Of a DNA stretch of 49,816 bases, positions 36,178 through 45,400 are shown one piece after another. The position numbers were made by a program, and so were the translations under genes. Source of the stretch: Draconibacterium orientale (GTDB lineage Bacteria > Bacteroidota > Bacteroidia > Bacteroidales > Prolixibacteraceae); assembly GCA_020726265.1 (NCBI GenBank), contig DYSZ01000005.1:1-49816 (forward strand), in the 5' to 3' direction. A model generated the notes under the pieces. The model saw only the letters and a program-made list of their open reading frames with translations. It was not told the DNA's origin and did no database searches. Each line of letters starts with the position of its first letter. Position 1 is the first letter of the stretch.

Positions 36178-37508
36178 ACCAGCCAACCATTAAAGTGGGC
36201 ATCATGTACGAACCTGAAATCAGGTTTGTGCTGAACGGTTATCACATGTTACGCGAAACCGGCGAAATCATGAACGGGGCGCAAACCGTTTCATTTTCAG
36301 AAGGTAAAATTGTTTTAAACGGCGTGCCCGTAAAATCGGCGAATGTGGTACTTAATCCGGTTGACCCGAAAACTGCCTCTTTCGACTTGTTCGATGTGAC
36401 CATCGGCATTCATTTTCATTGGGAACGAAAAGAAAACCAGCGGTTTAAAGGCTCGCTCTGTATTATTGTTGAAAACGAAAAACTCACGGCAATCAACGAT
36501 ATTCCGCTGGAAGATTACCTTGAAAGTGTGATTTCGTCGGAAATGAGCGCTACCAGCAGCATCGAACTTTTAAAAGCGCACGCGGTGATTTCGCGGTCGT
36601 GGCTGCTGGCGCAGGTGATTAAAGGAAAGGAGCTGAAACAGTCGGCAAAAAATTACAACCCGGTTGCAGAAACGGCTACCGAATACATCCGTTGGTACGA
36701 CCGCGAAGACCATGTGAATTTTGATGTTTGTGCCGATGACCACTGTCAGCGCTACCAGGGAATTACGCGCCAAACCAGCGAACTGGTGCGGCAGGCCATT
36801 ACCGAAACTTTTGGATTGACTTTAATGCACAACGGCAAGGTTTGCGATGCCCGTTTCTCGAAAAGCTGTGGCGGCGTGGCCGAAACTTTTGAAAACGTTT
36901 GGGAACCCGAGGTACACCCGTATTTGCAGGCGATTGTCGATAATCCGCAAAATCCGGAAGGGTTCGACCTCGATTTGACAAAAGAAACGGCAGCAGAAAA
37001 TTGGATTCGCAGCGCGCCGGAAGCGTTTTGCAACACGCACGACAAACAGGTGCTTTCGCAGGTTTTAAACGATTACGACCAGGAAACCACCGACTTTTAC
37101 CGCTGGAAAGTTAACTATTCTCAGCAGGTTATTGCTGAATTAATTGCGCGAAAAAGAGGCCATGATTTTGGCCAAATCGTTGATTTAATTCCTGTTGAAC
37201 GTGGAAAATCGGGAAGGCTGAAAAAACTGAAAATTGTGGGCAGTAAACTCACGCTCACCATCGGGAAAGAACTCGAAATCCGCAAAACGCTTTCCGAATC
37301 GCATTTGTACAGTTCGGCTTTTGTAGTCGATAAACTGAAAATTGAAAACGGAATTCCGCAGGAATTTGTTTTAACTGGTGCCGGTTGGGGTCACGGCGTG
37401 GGGCTTTGCCAGATTGGCGCCGCTGTGATGGGCGAAAAAGGACATGTATTTGACGAAATTTTGATGCACTATTTTCGTGGAGCCGAACTTGAAAAATTGT
37501 ATCAATAA
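36174..37508 (+). CDS. SpoIID/LytB domain protein without signal peptide
   Basis: The protein has 444 residues. A SpoIID-type murein lytic transglycosylase domain is evident: PLEDYLESVISSEMSATSSI contains the catalytic-type glutamate E123, then LLKAHAVISRSWLL, FSKSCGGVAETFENVW, and the terminal GAGWGHGVGLCQIGAAVM with HYFRGAEL. SpoIID cleaves denuded glycan strands and normally acts outside the membrane. Here the N-terminus (MNQPTIKVGIMYEPEIRFVL) has no signal or membrane segment. The start is fixed by the ATGA overlap with the DUF4922 stop, so the protein should be cytoplasmic. With an AmpG-like importer downstream, an action on imported anhydro- or denuded muropeptides is plausible. Confidence 0.85.
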   Translation: MNQPTIKVGIMYEPEIRFVLNGYHMLRETGEIMNGAQTVSFSEGKIVLNGVPVKSANVVLNPVDPKTASFDLFDVTIGIHFHWERKENQRFKGSLCIIVENEKLTAINDIPLEDYLESVISSEMSATSSIELLKAHAVISRSWLLAQVIKGKELKQSAKNYNPVAETATEYIRWYDREDHVNFDVCADDHCQRYQGITRQTSELVRQAITETFGLTLMHNGKVCDARFSKSCGGVAETFENVWEPEVHPYLQAIVDNPQNPEGFDLDLTKETAAENWIRSAPEAFCNTHDKQVLSQVLNDYDQETTDFYRWKVNYSQQVIAELIARKRGHDFGQIVDLIPVERGKSGRLKKLKIVGSKLTLTIGKELEIRKTLSESHLYSSAFVVDKLKIENGIPQEFVLTGAGWGHGVGLCQIGAAVMGEKGHVFDEILMHYFRGAELEKLYQ

Positions 37509-37549
37509 AAAGAAATACAAAAGGTTACAGAATATGATAGAATCATTCG

Positions 37550-37690
37550 GATTGCTTCGCGTTGCTCGCAATGACGTTTTCCATTTTCTGGTTGGATAAG
37601 GAAGGAGGTTGGTTAGCGGCAAGCCGCCAACCAACCTCCTTCCCCTGACACGTAAGAAATGTCCGTCATTGCGAGCGTAGTGTAGCAATC
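37550..37690. repeat. Nested palindromic element, second copy of the 16826 architecture
   Basis: Outer arms GATTGCTTCGCG...GCAATGACG (37550-37576) and CGTCATTGCGAGCG...GCAATC (37664-37690) flank an inner 21-bp hairpin with one mismatch (37600-37620 / 37623-37643, loop AA). The inner stem again contains GGAGGTT and a GCGGC/GCCGC tip. It lies between the SpoIID-like and permease genes in a 279-bp gap. Confidence 0.8.
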
Positions 37691-37747
37691 TGAAACTAAA
37701 ACATTTGATGTAGAAAAAGGATTAACAACTGCCACCATTTCTTCAAT

Positions 37748-37776
37748 CTCCCCCTTGGGGGAGTTGGAGGGGGCTT
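37748..37776. repeat. Short C/G palindrome upstream of the permease
   Basis: CTCCCCC-TT-GGGGGAG (37748-37763), then GTTGGAGGGGG. A common Bacteroidota repeat type. It ends about 12 nt before the ATG at 37788 and supplies a purine-rich tract that could serve ribosome binding. Confidence 0.6.
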
Positions 37777-37787
37777 ATAAAACCAAA

Positions 37788-39653
37788 ATGAAACAAACTA
37801 AAACGACCACCCGCAATCCCTGGGCGTGGATTCCCACACTCTATTTTGCCGAAGGAATTCCGTATGTTGTTGTAATGACAGTGGCCGTCATCATGTTCAA
37901 GCGGCTGGGGATTTCGAATACCGACATCGCGCTGTACACCAGTTGGTTGTATTTGCCCTGGGTGATAAAACCACTCTGGAGCCCGGTGGTCGATTTGCTG
38001 AAAACCAAACGCTGGTGGATTGTCATCATGCAATTGGTGATTGGTGCAGCGCTGGGAGGCATTGCACTGGCCATACCGTTGCCTGTTTTCTTTAAAATCA
38101 CGCTCATTTTTATGTGGCTGCTGGCGTTTAGCTCAGCCACACACGACATTGCCGCCGACGGGTTTTACATGCTCGGTCTCGACGAACACAAACAGGCTTA
38201 TTTTGTGGGAATACGCAGCACATTTTACCGCATTGCCATGATTACAGGGCAGGGGCTGCTCATCATTTTAGCCGGTTTTTTCGAAACTACCACCGGTTTG
38301 CCACCGGTCGAAATCAGTGCCGTTGCAAGTCCGTCGTTTTCAAAAGAAATTGTTTTGCCCGAAGTTGTACAAAACAATACGGGCGGAGAAAGCTATTTTA
38401 TGGTTTTTCCTAAGAAAGCTGAATTGTCAATCCAAAATATTCCTACTTCACAACTCGATTCTATTCGGAAAATCATTTCGGCACACAATATCGAAAACGG
38501 ATTTGTACACCAAACGGGCGCACAGGCAAACAATCAGAATGGCAAATCCGGTGAATCATGGTGGACAGCTCATGTTTCGTCACCGTTAAAATCGTTTTTA
38601 AAAGAACATTTTGGCGATAAAACGGCAGAAATTCCGGCCAACCAACTCACAGGAAATGTAAGCGTGGTTGCTGTAAAACTAAGCGCGAAACCCGAAGAAA
38701 ACAAAGAGATGGTGCTGAACCTGAAATTCAACAGTGGCGATAAAAGCATCAAACTCATCGAAGGCGAACGACTGGCTTTTAATTCGCATAACTACGACAA
38801 GCCGGCTTACCTGCTTTTACAGTGCGACCCGAAACTTTCGCGCCCTACGGAAGCTGTTTTTAAGGGAACATCCGGAAACCTGCAACTGGCGTGGAGTATC
38901 ACTTTTATAATTCTGGCCGCGATGTTTGCGCTGTTTTCGTTGTACCACCGGTTTATTCTTCCACATCCGTCCGCCGATGTTCAGGCTGCACGCCACCAGA
39001 ATTTTCTGAAAGAGTTTTTCAAAACTTTTGGCTCGTTTTTTAGACGAAAAGATATCGGACTGATTTTGTCGTTTTTGCTTTTGTACCGACTGGGCGAATC
39101 GCAGATTATTAAAATGGCCTCGCCATTTATGCTCGACCCGCGGCAGTTGGGCGGTTTGGGACTCACCACTGGCGATGTGGGTTTGCTTTACGGGACTTTT
39201 GGCATTCTGGCGCTAACAGTTGGCGGTATTTCAGGAGGATTGGCGGCAGCAAAAAAAGGATTGAAATTCTGGATTTGGATTATGGCGCTGGCCATCAACC
39301 TGCCCCACCTTGCGTATGTGTACATGGCTTATTTTCAGCCTGAAAGCCATTTGATTATCGGACTCTGCGTGGTTATCGAGCAGTTCAGCTACGGTTTTGG
39401 TTTTACCGCGTACATGTTGTACATGATTTATGTTTCGGAAGGCGAACACAAAACCGCACATTTTGCAATTGCTACAGGTTTTATGGCGCTGGGAATGATG
39501 ATTCCCGGCATGTTTTCGGGCTGGCTGCAGGATATTATCGGATACCGCCATTTCTTTGTGTGGGTGATACTTTGCATGATTCCCGGTTTGCTGCCCGTAT
39601 TTTTTGTAAAAATCAAACCCGGTTTCGGCATAAAAAAGAAAGAAGAAAAATGA
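37788..39653 (+). CDS. ampG: AmpG-like MFS permease with ~200-residue extracytoplasmic insert
   Basis: 621 residues from the ATG at 37788. The MFS core matches the AmpG/acetyl-CoA-transporter group: TLYFAEGIPYVVV, KPLWSPVVDLLKTKRWW, and SSATHDIAADGF (~115-126). AmpG imports anhydromuropeptides in Gram-negative bacteria. Between the fifth (~147-165) and sixth (~366-385) helices lies a soluble stretch of about 200 residues. It contains short beta-rich repeats such as ENKEMVLNLKFNSGDKSIKL and should face the periplasm. Ordinary AmpG lacks this. It overlaps NamZ by 4 nt (ATGA), tying import to periplasmic cleavage. Confidence 0.85.
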   Translation: MKQTKTTTRNPWAWIPTLYFAEGIPYVVVMTVAVIMFKRLGISNTDIALYTSWLYLPWVIKPLWSPVVDLLKTKRWWIVIMQLVIGAALGGIALAIPLPVFFKITLIFMWLLAFSSATHDIAADGFYMLGLDEHKQAYFVGIRSTFYRIAMITGQGLLIILAGFFETTTGLPPVEISAVASPSFSKEIVLPEVVQNNTGGESYFMVFPKKAELSIQNIPTSQLDSIRKIISAHNIENGFVHQTGAQANNQNGKSGESWWTAHVSSPLKSFLKEHFGDKTAEIPANQLTGNVSVVAVKLSAKPEENKEMVLNLKFNSGDKSIKLIEGERLAFNSHNYDKPAYLLLQCDPKLSRPTEAVFKGTSGNLQLAWSITFIILAAMFALFSLYHRFILPHPSADVQAARHQNFLKEFFKTFGSFFRRKDIGLILSFLLLYRLGESQIIKMASPFMLDPRQLGGLGLTTGDVGLLYGTFGILALTVGGISGGLAAAKKGLKFWIWIMALAINLPHLAYVYMAYFQPESHLIIGLCVVIEQFSYGFGFTAYMLYMIYVSEGEHKTAHFAIATGFMALGMMIPGMFSGWLQDIIGYRHFFVWVILCMIPGLLPVFFVKIKPGFGIKKKEEK

Positions 39654-40882
39654 AACAAATAACAATTACAATTGCCTGTTTCTTAATGGTATTTACCACA
39701 GCTTTCAGTTCGCCAAAAGTGAAAACCGGCGTCGAAGTTTTGCGCGAATCGAACTTCAAAATCCTCCAGGAGAAAAGGGTTGGTTTGATTACAAACCCCA
39801 CCGGCGTTGATTCGCAACTGAAATCAACAGTCGATATTCTGAATGAAGCACCGGGTGTAAAACTTGTGGCGTTGTACGGACCTGAACATGGCGTGCGTGG
39901 AGATATCCATGCCGGCGACCATGTTGAAACAGTTACCGACGCACAAACAGGATTACCCGTGTATTCGCTCTACGGAAAAACACGCAAAGCCACTCCCGAA
40001 ATGCTGAAAGATATTGACGTTTTGGTGTATGATATTCAGGATATCGGGTGCCGCTCTTATACCTACATCAGTACGATGGGGCTGGCGATGGAAGCTGCTG
40101 CCGAAAACAACATCGAATTTGTGGTTTTAGACAGACCCAACCCAGTGGGCGGACTGAAAATTGAGGGCAACCTGGCCGAAGACAGGTTTATTTCGTTTGT
40201 GAGCCAGTTTAAAATTCCGTATTTGTACGGGCTTACCTGTGGCGAACTGGCCAAAATGCTTAACAACGAAAAAATGCTGGGAGCGCAGTGCAAACTCACT
40301 GTTGTGCCAATGAAAGGCTGGAAACGCAGCATGACTTTCGACCAGACCGGGCTGCCGTGGGTGCTTACTTCGCCGCACATTCCACACGCCACTTCGCCCT
40401 ATTTTTATGCCGCTTCGGGTATTTTGGGCGAATTCAGTTTTATGTCGATTGGCGTGGGTTACACACTGCCGTTCCAGATTTTTGCAAAAGATTCGATTGA
40501 TGCACTGGCACTTACCACACGGCTGAACAACCTGCAAATGCCGGGCGTGATTTTCCGCCCCATTTTTATGAAACCCTTTTATGCCACGGGGCAGGGGAAA
40601 AATTATTCAGGAGTTCAGTTTTATTTTACCGATTACAAAAAGGTGAGGATTACCGAAATACAGTTTTATGTAATGCAGGAAATGGCTGCGCTTTATCCCG
40701 AAAAGAAATGTTTTAGTCCCGAAACCGAATCGCGGTACAACATGTTTGACAAAGTTTGCGGCAGCGACCAAATCAGGTTGCTGATAGCAAAAAATATGCG
40801 CGTTGACGACATGCTTCCTTACTGGAGAAAAGATGAGGAAACGTTCAGAAAACTGGCAAAGAAATATTGGATGTATAAATGA
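39650..40882 (+). CDS. namZ: Exo-beta-N-acetylmuramidase NamZ (DUF1343)
   Basis: 410 residues. The signal peptide MKQITITIACFLMVFTTAFS is followed by a DUF1343 domain over the whole protein: RVGLITNPTGVDS, LYGPEHGVRGDIHAGD, PVYSLYGKTRK, VLVYDIQDIGCRSYTYI and VVLDRPNPVGG. Characterised DUF1343 enzymes from Bacillus and Tannerella release terminal MurNAc from peptide-free murein (GH171). The start is set by the 4-nt overlap with the permease; an upstream frame extension lies inside the permease gene. It also overlaps the next gene by 4 nt. Confidence 0.93.
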   Translation: MKQITITIACFLMVFTTAFSSPKVKTGVEVLRESNFKILQEKRVGLITNPTGVDSQLKSTVDILNEAPGVKLVALYGPEHGVRGDIHAGDHVETVTDAQTGLPVYSLYGKTRKATPEMLKDIDVLVYDIQDIGCRSYTYISTMGLAMEAAAENNIEFVVLDRPNPVGGLKIEGNLAEDRFISFVSQFKIPYLYGLTCGELAKMLNNEKMLGAQCKLTVVPMKGWKRSMTFDQTGLPWVLTSPHIPHATSPYFYAASGILGEFSFMSIGVGYTLPFQIFAKDSIDALALTTRLNNLQMPGVIFRPIFMKPFYATGQGKNYSGVQFYFTDYKKVRITEIQFYVMQEMAALYPEKKCFSPETESRYNMFDKVCGSDQIRLLIAKNMRVDDMLPYWRKDEETFRKLAKKYWMYK

Positions 40883-41913
40883 TTCCAAAGCGAAAATATC
40901 CGGCTGATTTTGAGCAGCTCGCCCGCGTGCTTCGTCGCGAAACACCCGACAGGCCGGTGCTTTTCGAGTATTTTGTAAATGCCGGATTGATTTCGTTTTT
41001 TAACGACAGGCCTTTCGAAGCGGCTGAAACTCCTGAACAAAAAATCAGGGATATTATCGGTTTTTTCCACACTTCCGGTTATGATTATGCGACTATTCCT
41101 TCGCGCTATTTTGGCGGATTTTCGTTCACCACTGCCGACCAGGAAAAAAAAGCAACCGTTTCGCAGAACGAAGGCAGTGTGATTACCGACAGAAACACAT
41201 TTGAAAAATACAACTGGCCCAATCCCGAACAGGGCGATTTTGAATTGCTGGATAATATGGCAACTGAGTTAAAAGATGGGATGAAGCTTGTGATTTCGGC
41301 ACCCGGCGGGCTGCTCGAAAATGTGACAAGCCTCGTTGGTTTCGAGAACCTCTGTTTTATGCTGTACGAAGATGAGGAATTGAGCAAGGCCATTTTCGAT
41401 GCGGTGGGTTCTCGGCTGCTGCGGTTTTACGAAACCTGCAGTTCGGTTTCAACCGTGGGTGCACTCATTGTAAACGACGACTGGGGTTTTAAAACGCAAA
41501 CCATGATTCCGCCCGAAATGCTGTGCGAACTTGTATTTCCGTGGCACAAAAAAATAGTGGAGGCCATTCACCATAACGGAAAATTTGCCATTCTACATTC
41601 ATGCGGAAATCTTGAAGCCGTGATGGATGATGTGGTGAATGAACTAAAATTCGATGCAAAACACTCGTTTGAAGATGCCATCATTCCGGTGGAGGATTTC
41701 TGGCAACAATGGCATGGAAGAATTGCGGTAGTTGGTGGCATCGATTTGGATTTTCTGACACGCGGAAATCCGGAGGAAATTTTGAAAAGAGGCCATAAAA
41801 TATTGGAATTAACCGGTCTGAAAGCTTATGCACTGGGTTCGGGGAACAGCATTCCGGGCTATGTTCCGGTTGAAAATTACCTGGCCATGATTTCTGCTGC
41901 CGGCGATTTTTAA
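40879..41913 (+). CDS. Uroporphyrinogen-decarboxylase-like (URO-D/MtaA superfamily) protein
   Basis: 344 residues, TIM-barrel URO-D superfamily. AILHSCGN (~236-243) matches the H-x-C zinc motif of corrinoid methyltransferases of the MtaA type. The usual C-terminal zinc cysteine is not seen: the corresponding stretch reads YALGSGNSIPGYVPVENY. True haem-pathway HemE motifs at the N-terminus are also absent. So neither haem synthesis nor a standard Co-methyl transfer is obvious. The 4-nt overlap with namZ makes it a translationally coupled member of the recycling operon. Its job there is unknown; a lyase or demethylase step on a sugar-derived carboxylate is speculation. Confidence 0.75.
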   Translation: MIPKRKYPADFEQLARVLRRETPDRPVLFEYFVNAGLISFFNDRPFEAAETPEQKIRDIIGFFHTSGYDYATIPSRYFGGFSFTTADQEKKATVSQNEGSVITDRNTFEKYNWPNPEQGDFELLDNMATELKDGMKLVISAPGGLLENVTSLVGFENLCFMLYEDEELSKAIFDAVGSRLLRFYETCSSVSTVGALIVNDDWGFKTQTMIPPEMLCELVFPWHKKIVEAIHHNGKFAILHSCGNLEAVMDDVVNELKFDAKHSFEDAIIPVEDFWQQWHGRIAVVGGIDLDFLTRGNPEEILKRGHKILELTGLKAYALGSGNSIPGYVPVENYLAMISAAGDF

Positions 41914-42479
41914 TCTCCTGTTTTAAAGACAAAATCCTGCAGGTTTTAGTCTCAGCTTTTCTTAGTAATAATTATAATACATGTTCAATTAATGGGATTA
42001 ATATTATATATGTATTACAAGTTGATTTTTTCGATACCAAAAATCATATTTTAAGATGTTTGTAACAGATCGGAGAATTACTTTACCAATACGATAGATT
42101 CTGAATATGATTATATATAGCTGCATATTAGATTGACTTTCATTTGTTTTACAAAAGAATACTGCCGGTTTATTTTAAAAAGAAAAACTCACTTTCAATT
42201 CTTTTGACAAATATTAATTAATAAATTGAAAAACAGATATATACATAATTGAGACTATCGAATTGAAAAAATTGGTATTATATCTTACAAAAATGCATGT
42301 TTATTTAAAAAATTATCCTTACTTTGGGTGCGAATAAACCAGAATTAAGCTATTGAAAACATATAAAACAATAAATCAAACTTGCATCCAATGATTATCG
42401 GAAGAGATATCAATCAGTTTTTTAACTATCATAAATTCAAATATTTAATATCATTCATCATGTAATTACTAATTGTACT
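41914..42479. promoter_or_regulatory. 566-bp AT-rich leader of the susCD operon with GntR-type half-sites
   Basis: No gene. Two sites resemble the 25915 palindrome. 42003-42020 has ATGTATTACAA, a strong right half and weak left half. 41972-41989 has AATACATG, the same core in reverse orientation. A -7-like TTACTTTG sits at 42319-42326 (one mismatch), leaving an ~150-nt leader. The rest is low-complexity A/T without recognisable structure. Confidence 0.45.
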
Positions 42480-45400
42480 ATGAAAAAAACGTTAGCTATT
42501 CTCTTATTTTTGGGCCTGTTTGTTCAAATGGCAACGGCACAAAAAAGGTCGGTTTCCGGAGAAATCCGCGAAAAGAAGACCAGTGAGTTACTACCCGGGG
42601 TTACAGTGCTTGAAAAAGGTACGTCGAACGGAACAGTAACCAGTACAGACGGACAATACCAGATTTCGGTTTCGGAAGGAGCCACGCTGGTGATCAGTTA
42701 TGTTGGTATGACAACCCAGAAAATTAAAGTGGGTAGTGTATCAACAATCAATGTCAATCTTGAGTCAGCCTACGAAGAGCTGGATGAAATTGTAGCCGTG
42801 GGTTACGGAACTCAAAAGAAAACAAACCTGACGGGTGCAGTAGCATCGGTTGATATGAAAGTGCTCGACTCGCGCCCCATTCCTGATGTAGGTCGTGGCC
42901 TGCAGGGAACAACACCTGGTTTGAGCGTTGTGGTTCCGAGTGGTGAAATCGGGTCCGACCCGATTATGAAAATCCGCGGACAGCTTGGCTCAATGCAGGG
43001 ACGTTCGTCTCCATTAATTTTGATGGACAATGTTGAAATTCCTTCAATTCAGATGGTGAACCCTGATGATATTGAATCGATTTCAGTTTTAAAAGATGCT
43101 GCTTCAGCTTCAATATATGGGGCGAAAGCTGCATTTGGTGTTATTCTTATTACCACAAAAAAAGGCGCTAAAACCGAGAGTGTGAATGTAACTTACTCCG
43201 GTAACCTGGCATTTCAGAACATTTCGAAAAAAATGGAGATGGCTGAACTTGATGGGCTGGAATATACTACACTGGCTTTTGAGCGCGTCGGTGGAGTTGT
43301 GGCTGGTGCATTTTGGCAAATGACCCGCGAAGGCTATGACAAAGCAAAAATCTGGCAGGAAACTTATGGAGATGTGGTAAAACCAAACGACCCCATGTTG
43401 TATGGTCGCGACTGGTATGTTGATGCCAGCAACAGAAAAATAGGGTTAAGAACCTACGATCCATACGATTATATGGTAAACGAATGGACACCAACACAGA
43501 CCCATAACGTATCGGTGAATGGCAAAAGCGGAAAAACCGAATACAATGTGGCTTTTGGCTATCTCGACCAGACTGGTTTGATTAAGCCATCCAAAACAGA
43601 TGATTTTCAACGTTACAATGGTTCTGTCAGGCTGGGTACATATATTACTGATAACCTGAAAGTATATGCAGGCTCTATGTATTCGAAGCGAAACAAAAGC
43701 TATGCTTATGCAACCAGTTCAACCACTGCCGACCCGTGGTTGTACATATATCGTTGGGGGCCGACATATCCTATGACCACAGAAGATGGTGACCCACTCC
43801 GCAGCCCGGCGTACGAAATGTCGGCTGCAAATACAGCGAATCAGGAAACAAATTACCTGAGTATGAACGGAGGGCTCAATTATTCTCCAACAAAAGACTG
43901 GAAAATCAATTTTGATTATACGCATGCCAATCAGGAATACATGGAGAAAAACCCGGGAACAAGATACACCGCACGTGATACTTGGTCGGCTGCTGTTGCA
44001 AGAAACGATGTCGATGGCAACCGGATTTATGTAAACAATGCAGGCGAAGAAGTTCCTTCAACTGCCGAAGGCGCCATGCCGGCATATCAGTTGGTTATGA
44101 AAACCTACACTTCTGTTGGCGCCAATCCTGATCATGTTTACCAGATTGCTCAGAATATGCAGTGGAACACCATTAACCTGAATACCACTTACGATTTGAA
44201 TTTCGATGATGTGCATAAATTCAATTTTATGTTGGGTATGAACAGCGTAAGTATGACAAGCACCTCCAACTGGTCGCAGATTACACAGTTGGTTGATTAC
44301 GAAAATCCTCAGTTTAACCTGGCTTACGGAACACAAACTGCTGGTGGTAATGAATACTGGGAATCGCAGTTAGGTTTCTTTGGAAGGATGAACTACAATT
44401 TTAAAGAAAGATATCTACTGGAAGCCAACCTGAGATACGATGGAACTTCTAAATTTCCGACCGACCTGAAATGGCGCTGGTTTCCATCATTCTCAGCCGG
44501 GTGGCGTGTAAACGAAGAATCGTGGATGGACTGGTCAGAATCGTGGCTTGATGCACTGAAATTTCGTGGCTCATGGGGTACCATCGGCGACCAGTCTGTA
44601 CCCGGATCACTCTATGTCCCAACAATGAGCGGTTCGATGACAAGCTGGATGATTTCGAATGCAAAACTATACCAGTTTGGCACACCGGGCGCAGTTTCTA
44701 CTTCGGTTACATGGCAGGATATTACCACACTCGACCTCGGTTTTGATGCGCGTTTCCTGAAAAATGAACTTGGTTTAGGCTTCGACTGGTTCCAACGCGA
44801 TACAAAAAACATGATTGTTCCGCTTGAAGGAATTCCTGCAACATTTGGTACTGGTGCACCACAAAGTAACTATGGTTCGCTGAGAACAAACGGTATTGAG
44901 GTGCAGGTTGATTATGTTCACAGGTTTAAAAACGGATTGGGTATCAATATGGTGGCTACTTTCTCTGATGCAGTTACAGAGATTACTGAGTACGGAACAA
45001 CCCAAAGTATTGATAGCTGGTATGTGGGAAAAACCTACGGCGAAATCTGGGGTTACGAAACCGACCGTTTATATCAGAAAGAAGATTTTGAATACGGAGG
45101 CGATGGTAAATTACAGAAAGTGGAAGTTACCGATCCGAAAGGAACAAAATACACTGTTTACAAACAAGCCGACCCGAATTCACCAACACAAGGCAGATTA
45201 CAATCGGGTAACTTTTTGTTTGGCCCCGGCGATGTGAAATTTAAAGATTTAAATGGCGACGGTGTAATTGATCCGGGTAACCGATTGCTTACAAATGCAA
45301 ATGGCGAAGCCGATTATGGCGACCTGAAAGTGATTGGAAATTCAACACCACGTTACCAGTATGGTTTACGTGCAGGTGCTGATTTTAAGGGAATCGATTT

